From Desulfopila sp. IMCC35008 (lineage in GTDB: Bacteria; Desulfobacterota; Desulfobulbia; Desulfobulbales; Desulfocapsaceae), in the NCBI RefSeq assembly GCF_010646885.2, contig NZ_CP050700.1, positions 2,568,501-2,632,500 on the forward strand: 64,000 bases of DNA, read 5' to 3'. The translations under genes were made by a program, and so were the position numbers. The first letter of the stretch is position 1, and the number at the start of each line of letters is the position of its first letter. Positions 31,332 through 41,146 of the stretch are shown in pieces. The notes beneath the pieces were generated by a model. It was given only the letters and a program-made list of their open reading frames with translations, did no database searches and was not told the DNA's origin.

Positions 31332-32264
31332 CTAATCAAATTTTGGTCGAGGATACAATCCAGCCTCTTCGACCATCTCAGGCACTTTTTCTTCCCACTC
31401 AATGGCCATGATGTGGAAACCGGCTACACCTTCCACCTCTTTGAGGCGCTGAATCTGCTCAATCGCTATCTTGATACCTTCCTGTGACTGCTGCTTCTTT
31501 TCAACACCTGCGAGGCGGTCAATCAATTCATCAGGTACATCCATGCCGGGCACGGCACGTTTCATATATTTGGCCATACCAACTGAGCGCATAGGGGTGA
31601 TACCTGCCATGATATATACCTTCTCATGCAGTCCACGGTCACGAACACCCTGCATCCATTCTTCAAAGCGCTCCATGTTGTAAATACACTGGGTCTGGAT
31701 AAATTCAGCACCAGCCGCAACCTTTTTCGCCAACCTCGGAACCCTTATCTTAAAAGGATCGCCAAACGGGTTGGCGGCAGCACCAACGTACATGGATGGC
31801 GGCACCTTGATTTCATCTCCACTCAGAAATTTGCCTTCGTCCCGCATATGCCGAACTGTCTGAATCAGTTGCATGGAGTCCAGATCAAAGACATTCTGAG
31901 CCTGTCGGTGATCGCCAAAACTCTGGTGATCACCTGAGAGACAAAGTACATTGTTGATGCCAAAAGATGCAGCTCCAAGCAGATCGCTCTGCAATGCGAT
32001 CCGGTTCCTGTCTCTTGTCACCATCTGCAGCACTGGCTCCAGCCCCTTGCTCTTCAGGTGCACACAGGCTGCAAGGCTGCATATCCTGGCTACCGACGTC
32101 TGGTTGTCTGTGATGTTGATAGCGTCAACATGGTCTTTTATCAGGTCTGCCTTCTCGATGATATGTGCCGGATCGCTCGATCTTGGCGGACCACACTCAC
32201 TGGTAACGGCGATCTGTCCGCTTTTGAAAACCTTCTCGAGTGTACTTTCTGTTTTCAGTTCCAC
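31332..32264 (-). CDS. metF: Methylenetetrahydrofolate reductase, flavoprotein subunit
   Basis: 310-aa TIM-barrel FAD enzyme reducing methylene-THF to methyl-THF, or the reverse. Motifs: 'VTSECGPPRSSDPAHI', 'DAINITDNQTSVARICSLA', 'VLCLSGDHQSFG' and 'GAEFIQTQCIYNMERFEEWM'. GTG start at 32264 after GGAGGA, 2 nt after the metV stop. It is the last gene of hdrA-mvhD-metV-metF. The MetF/MetV pair lacks its own NADH site and is fed by the HdrA/MvhD module in acetogens such as Moorella. Confidence 0.94.
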   Translation of the reverse strand: MELKTESTLEKVFKSGQIAVTSECGPPRSSDPAHIIEKADLIKDHVDAINITDNQTSVARICSLAACVHLKSKGLEPVLQMVTRDRNRIALQSDLLGAASFGINNVLCLSGDHQSFGDHRQAQNVFDLDSMQLIQTVRHMRDEGKFLSGDEIKVPPSMYVGAAANPFGDPFKIRVPRLAKKVAAGAEFIQTQCIYNMERFEEWMQGVRDRGLHEKVYIMAGITPMRSVGMAKYMKRAVPGMDVPDELIDRLAGVEKKQQSQEGIKIAIEQIQRLKEVEGVAGFHIMAIEWEEKVPEMVEEAGLYPRPKFD

Positions 32265-32266
32265 GA

Positions 32267-32929
32267 TTAGAAGTCCTCCAGGGTAAAGGATCGGGGTCCA
32301 CCGGACCGATCTTTGGACCAGTCCTTGATAGAACTCAGCTTCTCGTAGTCATCGAGCTTCCCGAGTGCCTCAAGACGGTTGATAATGAGCTGCCAGGCAC
32401 AATCGACATCTTTTGAGATTTCACATTTACCGGTTGTCGAGCCTCCACAAGGTCCGTTAAGTACCCTTTTGGCACATCTGCTGACAGGACAAACTCCTGC
32501 CGTTTTCCCGAGAACACAATCGCCACATGCCTGACATTTTTCCTCGAACAGGGCCGTTTCCGGTACATCTCCCAGGAATGTCGTATTGAGGCCAGGATAT
32601 ATCGGTGTACTTGGATATTTTGAAGCCATGAATTGAACCCCAATCCCACAGGCCAGGCTCAGCACTGCCTCAGATTTCTCGATCAGCTCCTGAGTCTTCT
32701 CAAAAAACTCATGCTCACATTGTCGCTCGATGCCACTATCAATGAACTTGACATTCACCTCCTCCTGGGTGGCTTTCATATTGAGCAGCGAGGCGAGAAC
32801 TTCGGCTTCCTTGTTTCCCCCCTGGTGGCAGACGGCTACACATGTGTTACAGCCAAACACCGTAACATTTGCATGTTCACGAACCATCTCCCATATTTCA
32901 TCCAACGGTTTCTGTTCACCTACTATCAT
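32267..32929 (-). CDS. metV: MetV, zinc/iron-sulfur partner of MetF
   Basis: 220-aa protein of the MetV family ('methylene-THF reductase C-terminal domain'). The N-terminal part has CNTCVAVCHQGG. The C-terminal cysteine cluster 'CQACGDCVLGKTAGVCPVSR' and 'CAKRVLNGPCGGSTTGKCE' is diagnostic. It joins MetF to the electron-supplying HdrA-MvhD unit. ATG 32929 follows AAGGAG. Confidence 0.92.
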   Translation of the reverse strand: MIVGEQKPLDEIWEMVREHANVTVFGCNTCVAVCHQGGNKEAEVLASLLNMKATQEEVNVKFIDSGIERQCEHEFFEKTQELIEKSEAVLSLACGIGVQFMASKYPSTPIYPGLNTTFLGDVPETALFEEKCQACGDCVLGKTAGVCPVSRCAKRVLNGPCGGSTTGKCEISKDVDCAWQLIINRLEALGKLDDYEKLSSIKDWSKDRSGGPRSFTLEDF

Positions 32930-32980
32930 TGTATTTGGGCTCCTTTCTCATTACCGCATTCCAAAACATCATGTATAGTA

Positions 32981-33505
32981 TCAGGCCGTCTGCTTTTCCT
33001 CTTGAACTTCCTGACTTTTCTTCTTTCTCAGAGCGAGCCAGACCGGAGACGGGCCGAGTTGCTGAATCTTTTCTGTAAACTCGGTACAGATTTCGGCCCA
33101 CCTCGGCCCCATCGCTGCCGACAGGTTGAAGAAGTGCAACCTCTCTGAATCGATGCCTACGGACTCAAGCAATTTATGCAACCGGAATACTCGTTTTTTT
33201 GCGTTAAGATTTCCTTCCAGGAAATGACATTGACCCTCAAGTCATCCCGCGACGAATACACCGTCGACCCCCCTTTCAAATGCCCGTAACACATAGGAGT
33301 GGTCAAGCTTTCCCGTACAGGGGAGTCGTACCACCTTCACATTATACGGATAAGATAACCGCATAACCCCGGCAAGGTCTGCTGCAGCAAAAGCACAGTA
33401 ATGACACGCGAAGGCGATTATATTCGCCTGCCAGTCTGCGGGCACATCGTGCACCTTTGCCTCCGGACTTTCGCGGACTTCTTTCACTTCCTCTTCAGGT
33501 GCCAT
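32981..33505 (-). CDS. mvhD: MvhD/HdrA-associated [2Fe-2S] protein with one selenocysteine (MetFV type)
   Basis: 174 aa when the TGA at 33244-33242 is read as Sec88. MvhD passes electrons between HdrA and a partner. Cys34 and Cys37 (FACHYCAFAAADLAG), 'LPCTG' and 'GVFVAG-U-LEGQCHFLEGN' align with MvhD, where the U site is normally Cys. The frame continues to 32981 with family-like sequence. Start ATG 33505 after GAGGAG. A hairpin (33209-33225) lies after the TGA. Placed between hdrA and metV, so it is part of an electron wire to MetFV. VhuD/FrhD-type selenoproteins are known in methanogens. Confidence 0.92.
33209..33225 (-). promoter_or_regulatory. SECIS-like hairpin, MvhD (MetFV type)
   Basis: ATTTCC / GGAAAT stem with loop TGGAA, starting 16 nt after UGA 33244-33242 (minus strand). 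Confidence 0.7.
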
Positions 33506-33560
33506 GAATTCTCCTCTTGATTGAAGGCATCATTGAAAATTTTTCATGTCGGTATAGTTA

Positions 33561-36500
33561 TCAGATCTCTGTTGCCGCATCTATCATTGCCTTGATCTGG
33601 TCATCCCGGAAAAAGTTAACCTGGAAGGCCTTGGCGGGACAAACACCGGCACAGATACCACAACCGGTACATTTCACTTCGTTATGACTCACCATGCCAT
33701 CCTCGTCAATATATGGAGAACCAAACGGACAGGCCCTGAAACAGGCCAGGCACGACATACATATATCTCGATTATGTTTTGAAACAACGCCGGAAACAGA
33801 GAGCTTCTCTTTCGACAGCAGAGCCCCTACCCGACCCGCCGCAGCCAACGACTGCGCTATTGTCTCTTCAAGGTTTTTCGGTGCATGGGCAAGCCCGGCC
33901 AGAAAAAACCCCTCACTTGGGAAATCTACAGGCCGCAGTTTTACGTGGGCTTCGAGAAAGAATTTGTCCAGATTACAGGTAAGCTTATATTTCTTTGAAA
34001 ATTCCTCAATATCAGGTTGCGGCCGAAGCCCGGTGGAAAGAATAACATAGTCAGCATCTATCACCATCTCACGACCGAGCACCTTACCATCAAAGCTCAC
34101 CTTACAGCTATCTGCACCCGGCTCGACGACCGGCTTGTTATCAGGGGTGTAAAGGAAAAACAGGACACCGAGATCGCGGGCTTTTTTGTAAAAGTCCTCT
34201 TTGAGCCCATAGGCCCGCATGTCGCGGTACAGAACAGCAACCTGAGCATCGGGCGTCTGTTCTTTGACGGCTATGGCATTCTTCAAAGCATCCTGGCAGC
34301 AGATCCTTGAACAGTAGTTGTCTGGTTCTTCACGGGAGCCAACACACTGGATCATCACATAGGTCTGCTCATTGGAAGACCCTTTATCTGCCAGCAGGTC
34401 CTCGAATTCACGCTGAGTAATAACCCTGTCTGCCCCCTCATATTCGTATTGGGTCGGCTGGTATTCTGTTCCGCCCGTCGCAATCAGTATTGCGCCATGA
34501 TCGATGACCGTATTATCAGAGAGCTTGGTTGAGAAATTACCTACAAACCCATCGGTCTCCTCCACGATGGTGCCAAAGTGCACCTGAATGTTCTCAGCCG
34601 CCTGGACATCTGCAACCAAACTGCTGAGATATTGCTGAACATCATCCCCCTCCAGGGTCTTGCGCACCCTCTTAGCCAGACCGCCCAGCTCCTTCTCCCT
34701 TTCGACCAGATGCACTCCATATCCCTGCCCGGCCAGAGACAGAGCTGAGGTCATCCCGGCAACCCCACCTCCTATAACGAGAGCGGTGTGATTCACGCCA
34801 ACAGAATTCTGACTGACCGGGTCAAGCAGCCGGGCCTTGGCGATATTCATATTTACAATATCTATCGCTTTCTCGGTTGCATGCTCTTTATCGTTCATAT
34901 GACACCAGGAACATTGTTCCCGGATGTCTGCCAGCTCGAACAGAAATTTGTTCAAACCCACCTCACGGATGGTATCCATAAAAAGCGGGGAATGTGTCCT
35001 CGGTGTACACGATGCAATCACCACACGGTTCAGTTTCTTTTCTTTTATGAGATCCTTCACCTTCTCCTGTCCATCCGGAGCGCAAGCATAAATGATTGTC
35101 TCGGCATGGGCAACATTGGCTTCTTTTGCCGCCTCATCAGCAACCTTCTGCACATCAACAGTGCCGGCAATATTGATCCCGCAGTGACAGACGAAAACCC
35201 CGACTCTTGGTTCATCCCCGGTAATGTCGACCTCCGGCGGCAACACCACTTCCTCTACTTCGGTGCCCCGCTTTTCACCAAGTAAAGCCATGGCCTGGGC
35301 GGCCGCCCCACTTCCCTGTACGACAGTTTCAGGAATATCCTTTGGCCCCTGGTAAATACCGGCCACAAAGACCCCTTTGCGACTCGTCTCAACCGGATTT
35401 AAGCGTGATGTTTTGGCAAAACCGTATTCAGTGGTGTCAATTCCGAAAATATCGGCAAAACCTCCGCTATCCGGTCTGGGTTCAAAACCGATGGAAAGCA
35501 CCACCATGTCAAATTCATCCCGAACTGTTTTTCCGTCATCGCCTACATGATGAATTAACAGGTTTTTGGTCTCAGGATCTTCGACAACCTGGGAGACCAT
35601 AGCCCTTTTATAATGAACTCCCGCCTCCGCCTTGGCCTTATCAATAAACTTATCGAAATCCTTGCCAAAGGCCCTCAACTCCATGTAAAAAACAGTTTGC
35701 TCAACATCCGAGTCATGTTCCTTGGCGATGACACACTGCTTCGCTGCATACATACAACAGACGGAAGAACACCACGGGTTGGCATTATGCTCATTCCTGG
35801 AACCGACGCACTGTATCCAGGCAATTTTCTTCGGTGGCTTCCCATCAGACGGTCGTTCGACATGTCCCCCGCACGGTCCGGAAGCAGAAAGAAGCCGCTC
35901 AAACTGGAGGGCGGTCACCATGTTCTCATTGCGACCGTATCCGAACTCCTCACGTATCGCTGGATTATAGGTTTGAAGTCCTGGAGTGAGAACAATGGAA
36001 CCGACATTAAGCTCAAACTCCTTATCCGTATCCTCAAAATTGATAGCGTCGGCGTCACAAACTTTTTCACACTTCTTGCAGACACCTTTATTCAGATACA
36101 GGCAGTATTCATTATCTATAGCGCGGGTATTAGGCACAGCCTGGGGAAAGAGGGCATAAATTGCCCTACGATTATTAAGCCCCTGGTTGAAAAGATCAGG
36201 AACGCGTGATGGACACTTCTCTTCACAGGCACCGCAACCCGTACACCGATCGGCGTCTACATAGCGGGCCTTTTCACTGACGGTGACGGTGAAATTTCCC
36301 TCCTCGCCATCGACCTTTGTCACCCTGGCCAGGGTATGGAGCTTGATATTCGGATGACGACTGCTCTCTACCATCCTTGGAGAAATCATACACATGGCAC
36401 AGTCGCCGGTAGGAAATGTCTTATCCAGTCGCGACATGGTACCGCCAATAGACGGTTCCTCATTTACCATGTGTACCAGAAGACCACTGTTGGCAAGATC

Positions 36501-36593
36501 AAGAGCGGCCTGCATGCCGCCTATTCCAGATCCCACAACTACAACAGAACCAATCTTCTGTTTTCCTTCCTGTCCGGGGGTAATCCTTGTCAA
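33561..36593 (-). CDS. hdrA: HdrA-like FAD/iron-sulfur protein, fused double form, Cys version
   Basis: 1010-aa two-module HdrA. First FAD site '[20 protein letters not shown]', Cys65-x-x-Cys68 (DCAMC), [4Fe-4S] clusters CTGCGACEEKC and CKKCEKVC. Second FAD module from about residue 460 ('ALVIGGGVAGMTSALSLAGQ') and C-terminal CMSCLACFRAC and CTGCGICAGVC clusters. TTG start at 36593, placed by a strong AAGGAGG 7 nt upstream. First gene of hdrA-mvhD-metV-metF, so it likely bifurcates or confurcates electrons around methylene-THF reductase. Position 68 is Cys, where the two HdrA proteins at 52-56 kb have Sec. Confidence 0.93.
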   Translation of the reverse strand: MTRITPGQEGKQKIGSVVVVGSGIGGMQAALDLANSGLLVHMVNEEPSIGGTMSRLDKTFPTGDCAMCMISPRMVESSRHPNIKLHTLARVTKVDGEEGNFTVTVSEKARYVDADRCTGCGACEEKCPSRVPDLFNQGLNNRRAIYALFPQAVPNTRAIDNEYCLYLNKGVCKKCEKVCDADAINFEDTDKEFELNVGSIVLTPGLQTYNPAIREEFGYGRNENMVTALQFERLLSASGPCGGHVERPSDGKPPKKIAWIQCVGSRNEHNANPWCSSVCCMYAAKQCVIAKEHDSDVEQTVFYMELRAFGKDFDKFIDKAKAEAGVHYKRAMVSQVVEDPETKNLLIHHVGDDGKTVRDEFDMVVLSIGFEPRPDSGGFADIFGIDTTEYGFAKTSRLNPVETSRKGVFVAGIYQGPKDIPETVVQGSGAAAQAMALLGEKRGTEVEEVVLPPEVDITGDEPRVGVFVCHCGINIAGTVDVQKVADEAAKEANVAHAETIIYACAPDGQEKVKDLIKEKKLNRVVIASCTPRTHSPLFMDTIREVGLNKFLFELADIREQCSWCHMNDKEHATEKAIDIVNMNIAKARLLDPVSQNSVGVNHTALVIGGGVAGMTSALSLAGQGYGVHLVEREKELGGLAKRVRKTLEGDDVQQYLSSLVADVQAAENIQVHFGTIVEETDGFVGNFSTKLSDNTVIDHGAILIATGGTEYQPTQYEYEGADRVITQREFEDLLADKGSSNEQTYVMIQCVGSREEPDNYCSRICCQDALKNAIAVKEQTPDAQVAVLYRDMRAYGLKEDFYKKARDLGVLFFLYTPDNKPVVEPGADSCKVSFDGKVLGREMVIDADYVILSTGLRPQPDIEEFSKKYKLTCNLDKFFLEAHVKLRPVDFPSEGFFLAGLAHAPKNLEETIAQSLAAAGRVGALLSKEKLSVSGVVSKHNRDICMSCLACFRACPFGSPYIDEDGMVSHNEVKCTGCGICAGVCPAKAFQVNFFRDDQIKAMIDAATEI

Positions 36594-36993
36594 AACAAGA
36601 CCTCCTTCTGTAAGTCCAGGCAGTTTCAGGATGCTGGTCTACTTCCTGTTGGATCCAGCACCTCTTACGGGCATTTTTCTGATGACAACAGTTAGACAAC
36701 AATCGCGCATGTTTATAAGCCTCGGCCATTATAATACATAATGCTGGTTATGATAAATGTTTTTTATGAATTATATGGTTTAGATGTATTGTAGGGCAAA
36801 AAACAGCGATTTATCGCTTGTTTCATCAATTGAATTAATATGTCTGACTCCTATCGCCTAGGATCAAATTATCAATTTCAAGCCAACATCCTCTCTGCAG
36901 AAATATGTTTAAAATCAGTGTTGCCTGTATTACCATGCCAGAAACTCCGTTTATTATTTGCATTCCACCTGTTAGTACCTTCTGGAGAGGGAA
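36594..36993. other. Divergent intergenic region hdrA / sensor kinase
   Basis: Contains the AAGGAGG ribosome-binding site for hdrA (36601-36607, minus strand) and GGAGAGG for the kinase (36984-36990). AT-rich in the middle (36740-36830), where both promoters should be. No ORF or strong repeat seen. Confidence 0.5.
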
Positions 36994-38472
36994 ATGGATC
37001 AAGACGCTTCACCTAATGGCCTGGCAACTCCACATATTCTCGTCATAGACGATGAACCGCGCATCAGAGACGCCTGTAAGATGGTCCTTAACAGCATGAT
37101 GCGCTTTACCGTAGATACAGCCCCGGATGGTCTTACCGGGTTGAAAATGATCGAAGACAATCATTACGATATCCTCCTGCTTGACCTGATGATGCCGAAT
37201 ATGTCGGGATTCGAGGTTCTTGAGCGCGTACGTGATATAGACCCAGATACGGTTGTTATCGTTATCACCGGTTACGCAACTCTCGAACATTCAATTGAGG
37301 CCATGAAAAAAGGGGCCTTTGACTTTATCCCAAAACCCTTCACGCCGGACCAGCTGCGCGCCGTGGTCAGCAAATCGTTACGCTACACCCATGCCTTACA
37401 GGATATAGCGACGACACGGTCGAGACTGCGAGTGATAGTTCACAAGCTAAGGGATGGTGTGCTCATTACAGACCCGGAGAAACGGATTGTACTGGCCAAT
37501 CCCGCCTTTCGACACATGATTGGTTACACGGGAACCAGTGCCGTCGGCATGAAAGTGGATGAGGTGATTTCTGACCCGGAACTCCTGAAATCCATCGATG
37601 AAGCGCTGGCCATGCCTGCCGACACCTTCGCAGAACTGACCCATGAATATACTCGGCCGGACAGCTCGGATAACAATGACCGCATATACAGTGTTCGCTG
37701 TGCACCATTCCGCGGTCGATCCGAGACGACACTGGGAACAATCAATGTGCTTCATGACATAACTGCTGCCACACGCATGGACCAGATGAAATCCGATTTC
37801 GTGTCAATGGTATCCCACGAGATCCGCAGCCCGATCAACTCACTGTTGATGCAGTTGAAAATCATACTGGACGGACTCGCAGGAGAGGTGACAGATAAAC
37901 AGCGTGAAATACTTGAGCGGGCTTCTGACAAGATGCTGAACCTTAACAATCTCGTGACAGAGCTCCTTGATCTCTCACGAATTGAATCCGGCCTCGTCGC
38001 TCACGAGAGCGAAAGAATCAACGTTATCGACTTCCTCAAGGAACAACAAAACTTCCATCAACCCTACGCCTTAGAAAACGACATCAATATCGTGGTGGAG
38101 ACAGAAGAAAACCTGCCTGATCTCATGGCCAGCCCCACCCATCTTGAAGAAATCTGCTCCAACCTTATTACCAACAGTATCAAATATTCTCCCAGAGGCG
38201 GTGCAATAAAAATTGCCGCCACAACGAGAGATGATTACCTGAGCCTTGACTTTAGCGATACCGGTTTTGGGATCTCCCAGGAAGATCTCGACAAGATCTT
38301 CACCCGTTTTTATCGAGTAAAGGACAGCAACACCCGGCAAATCCATGGTACCGGGCTCGGCCTTGCTATCGTAAAATCCATTGTCGACTCTCTCCACGGC
38401 TCGATCACCGTCAGCAGTGAGGTAGGTAAAGGAACGACCTTTTCCTTGTTGTTGCCTCCTGCAGAAAATTAA
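36994..38472 (+). CDS. REC-PAS-histidine kinase
   Basis: 492-aa cytoplasmic sensor kinase. A receiver domain (14-125, phospho-Asp64 in LLLDLMMPNMSGFEV, KPF lysine), a PAS domain (about 145-255), HisKA with phospho-His275 (MVSHEIRSPINSL) and an ATPase domain (N box NLITNSIKYSP, DTGFGIS, GTGLGLAIVKS). No transmembrane segment, so it senses an internal signal or is driven by another kinase through REC. No cognate output regulator is adjacent. Confidence 0.92.
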   Translation: MDQDASPNGLATPHILVIDDEPRIRDACKMVLNSMMRFTVDTAPDGLTGLKMIEDNHYDILLLDLMMPNMSGFEVLERVRDIDPDTVVIVITGYATLEHSIEAMKKGAFDFIPKPFTPDQLRAVVSKSLRYTHALQDIATTRSRLRVIVHKLRDGVLITDPEKRIVLANPAFRHMIGYTGTSAVGMKVDEVISDPELLKSIDEALAMPADTFAELTHEYTRPDSSDNNDRIYSVRCAPFRGRSETTLGTINVLHDITAATRMDQMKSDFVSMVSHEIRSPINSLLMQLKIILDGLAGEVTDKQREILERASDKMLNLNNLVTELLDLSRIESGLVAHESERINVIDFLKEQQNFHQPYALENDINIVVETEENLPDLMASPTHLEEICSNLITNSIKYSPRGGAIKIAATTRDDYLSLDFSDTGFGISQEDLDKIFTRFYRVKDSNTRQIHGTGLGLAIVKSIVDSLHGSITVSSEVGKGTTFSLLLPPAEN

Positions 38473-38491
38473 CCATATTTATATAAAAGAA

Positions 38492-40201
38492 ATGTCCGAC
38501 AGCAACTTCTTTACAGGAAGTTTATCAGCAAGCCCTCAACGCCTGCGTAAGGTTCATGCCGATATCGCAGAAGGGTCCGAACCCGGATTACGCTTTTACC
38601 TCATGGTTGTGATATCCACCATGATTGCCGGGTTGGGACTCATCACCAACAGTACAGCGGTTATCATCGGGGCAATGCTTGTCGCCCCTCTCATGACCCC
38701 GATATTTGGCATCTCACTTGCCCTCATTCGCAATGATGCACGCTTGTTGGGTTATGCTATACAGGCAGAGGTTGTAGGTGTTGTTGCTGCAGTTGGCATG
38801 GGCTATGTACTGGGGCTTATTTATCCCGGACTTGAGCCTACGCCGGAGATGATTTCCAGGACGAATCCTCACCTGTTCGACCTCCTGGTTGCTGTTTTCT
38901 CTGGCTTTGCAGGTGCCTATGCCCTGGTGGATGAAAAGATAAGTCCGGCACTTCCAGGTGTCGCCATTGCCACGGCCATAGTCCCCCCTCTTGCCAACAC
39001 CGGCCTCTGTTTTTCTTTAGGGGCCTACAGTGGCGGCATTGGCTCTTTTCTACTTTTCTTCAGCAATTTTCTTTCTATCCTCCTGGTCGGTTCCATTGTC
39101 TTCTGGGCTTTCAAAATGTCCAGGGAATATGACGGCCTGGATAAAAAAGTAGTCGTTAAAAAATTTGGTTTGCCGATTATAAGTTTCTTTATAATTGCCG
39201 TTCTGCTCAGCCATTCTCTTGCTAAAATTGGCCACGACAGGGCAGTAAAAAACACAATCCGGACCACACTCTCACAGGCACTAAAAGACCACCCTACCCT
39301 TTCCTATGAAAAATCTATATACAACGAGGATAAAGACATCATTTATGTATTTGCCGATGTTTATTCAAGCCGTCAGATTTCCCCAATACTCGTCAACGCC
39401 CTTCAGGAAAAGCTAGAAGTTGCTTTAGGCAAACCGACCAAGCTCGCCATTCGTGGCACACTTACCGAAACGGTTTTGGCACCCGGCAATTTGGCCCAAA
39501 TAATGCAACTCAACCTCGATGGTGAGTTTGTAAGTGAAGCTCCCAGCAAAATGATTATCCAGACGCAGCTGGCAAACAGCACAATCAGAAACTATCTGAC
39601 CGCATTACCAGCTGTTCAGCTGAAATACGTCCGCATTTTCAAACACAATGAACGCCTTGTCGTTGTCGCATCAATCGACGGCTTATCGCCACTCGATCTT
39701 GGCAACCTTAAGGAGGCTGAAGAACTGCTCCGCCAGATCCTTGAAGAACCCGATCTCGACCTTGTCGTGCGATATCAGCAGTCAACCCTCTACGACAGCG
39801 AAGGGCTATATCATTTCGCCATGACCGGATTTAAAGACCTCACTCCACCACAAAAAAATGCTATAAATAAAGCCAAAAGCATCCTGGCAGACTGGTTTGC
39901 AGAACTCCCGGAAGCTTCGCTCATCGCCCTGAATCACACAGTTTTAGATGCCCAGATACATTTTCTTGTAGAGATTTCAAGTCTTATGACCTTTGAAGTC
40001 GATCGTGTGAGAAAACTTGAACAACTCATAAAAAAGGAGACTGGCGAACATATCAGACTCCACGTTCTCTCAAAACCCGAAGTCCTTACCTCAGCTGACG
40101 GGCATGAACCATATTTGGATTTTGCCAAAAAGGTTCACAAGACCATGGGACCTAAAGTTCAAGAGGAATTGAAAAAAATAATTATTGAATCAGAATTATA
40201 G
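38492..40201 (+). CDS. DUF389 membrane protein
   Basis: 569-aa protein. The N-terminal half is a DUF389 (TIGR00341-like) bundle of about six helices, starting 'GLRFYLMVVISTMIAGLGLI' and with 'NSTAVIIGAMLVAPLMTPIF' and 'ALPGVAIATAIVPPLANTGL'. The C-terminal 300 residues are soluble and unlike known domains to me; they may be periplasmic or cytoplasmic. Function of the family is unknown. It follows the kinase by 19 nt and is probably cotranscribed. Confidence 0.85.
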   Translation: MSDSNFFTGSLSASPQRLRKVHADIAEGSEPGLRFYLMVVISTMIAGLGLITNSTAVIIGAMLVAPLMTPIFGISLALIRNDARLLGYAIQAEVVGVVAAVGMGYVLGLIYPGLEPTPEMISRTNPHLFDLLVAVFSGFAGAYALVDEKISPALPGVAIATAIVPPLANTGLCFSLGAYSGGIGSFLLFFSNFLSILLVGSIVFWAFKMSREYDGLDKKVVVKKFGLPIISFFIIAVLLSHSLAKIGHDRAVKNTIRTTLSQALKDHPTLSYEKSIYNEDKDIIYVFADVYSSRQISPILVNALQEKLEVALGKPTKLAIRGTLTETVLAPGNLAQIMQLNLDGEFVSEAPSKMIIQTQLANSTIRNYLTALPAVQLKYVRIFKHNERLVVVASIDGLSPLDLGNLKEAEELLRQILEEPDLDLVVRYQQSTLYDSEGLYHFAMTGFKDLTPPQKNAINKAKSILADWFAELPEASLIALNHTVLDAQIHFLVEISSLMTFEVDRVRKLEQLIKKETGEHIRLHVLSKPEVLTSADGHEPYLDFAKKVHKTMGPKVQEELKKIIIESEL

Positions 40202-40230
40202 GTCTGCACGAACGGAGATAGCAAAAAATG

Positions 40231-41043
40231 TCAATTAACTGTAAATCCATGCTGTAATGCAAGTTTATTGAGCATATTCACCAACCCTGTTCCGAGGGAA
40301 TAGATTCCGTCGATACCGATATTGTCATCGGCGGTTGCATCAAAATAGAGATTGAGACTCGAGCCAATCCCATCTTCAGGTTTCCAGTAGCAGATCATTA
40401 TCGGGACTTTTGGCAGCGGGTAGAGGACTACAGATATATCAGAGGCAAACCGGCTTTCCACCTCCGAACCATCAAACATCTGCACAATATCACTGAAAAA
40501 GTCGGGATAGGTGTCAGCGACAGCACATAAATCATCCTCTGTCCTCTTCTGGAACAAGGCATACCTCTCACGACCGCCCTTCATCTCGCGAAGCGATATC
40601 CAGTCCCCGGACACACTCTTGCCAGCGCCATGCAGCACATACAGCAAAAATGGCATGGTCACCCATGTAATTACGTGGATATTGGTATAAAAAGCTCCCG
40701 TGGCATCCACACCGAAATCCTTACCGAGAATTTTTAACTTAAGAATGTTTCCCTCTACCCTGCCACCACAGCGTTGGGCAGCCTCCTTGAAATCGAGGTC
40801 CGCAAGCTGTGTCTTAAGTTGATCAAGCCCATTCTCATCTAAAGCGGAGTCCTGACCAGCGGCCACACTGCCTTTCCGGGTAGAAACGTTTATATATTCA
40901 TCAATTAATATCGGGCACTCGTGTACTTTCTTTCTCCCGGTATAGACTGCTCCGGAAAAGGCAAGACAGGTTTTCTCTCCACACTTCCTGCAATTTGATT
41001 TATCAAGCAGTGCAAAAATCTCCATTGCGTTTTGGAAAGCCAC
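40231..41043 (-). CDS. DUF3786 protein with N-terminal Fe-S (Fes-type) domain
   Basis: 270-aa protein. Cys18, Cys21, Cys26 and Cys43 (CRKCGEKTC...HECP) match the small [4Fe-4S] domain of corrinoid iron-sulfur proteins and other C1 enzymes. The rest matches DUF3786 in outline ('VITWVTMPFLLYVLHGAGK', 'PIMICYWKPEDGIGSSLNLYFD'). Such proteins are common in anaerobes with the Wood-Ljungdahl pathway. Possible corrinoid or Fe-S accessory role, unproven. Confidence 0.75.
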   Translation of the reverse strand: MAFQNAMEIFALLDKSNCRKCGEKTCLAFSGAVYTGRKKVHECPILIDEYINVSTRKGSVAAGQDSALDENGLDQLKTQLADLDFKEAAQRCGGRVEGNILKLKILGKDFGVDATGAFYTNIHVITWVTMPFLLYVLHGAGKSVSGDWISLREMKGGRERYALFQKRTEDDLCAVADTYPDFFSDIVQMFDGSEVESRFASDISVVLYPLPKVPIMICYWKPEDGIGSSLNLYFDATADDNIGIDGIYSLGTGLVNMLNKLALQHGFTVN

Positions 41044-41085
41044 TTCTCACCCCTCCCAACCTCTATAATATTCTCGTTCCAAAAA

Positions 41086-41117
41086 AGAAAAAGGGGCACT
41101 GTAAATGCCCCTTTTTC
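41086..41117. terminator. Terminator between gltA and DUF3786 gene
   Basis: AAAAAGGGGCA / TGCCCCTTTTT stem-loop (7-nt loop) with A and T tracts; placed after the citrate synthase gene is approached from the right on the minus strand and before DUF3786. Confidence 0.85.
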
Positions 41118-41146
41118 GTCTCATCTCAAACCTACTCTTTATCGAG

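Noticed and set aside
36387-36399. Possible Sec in the HdrA at 33.6-36.6 kb
   Set aside because: The matching codon is a normal Cys (Cys68), and the frame is uninterrupted.
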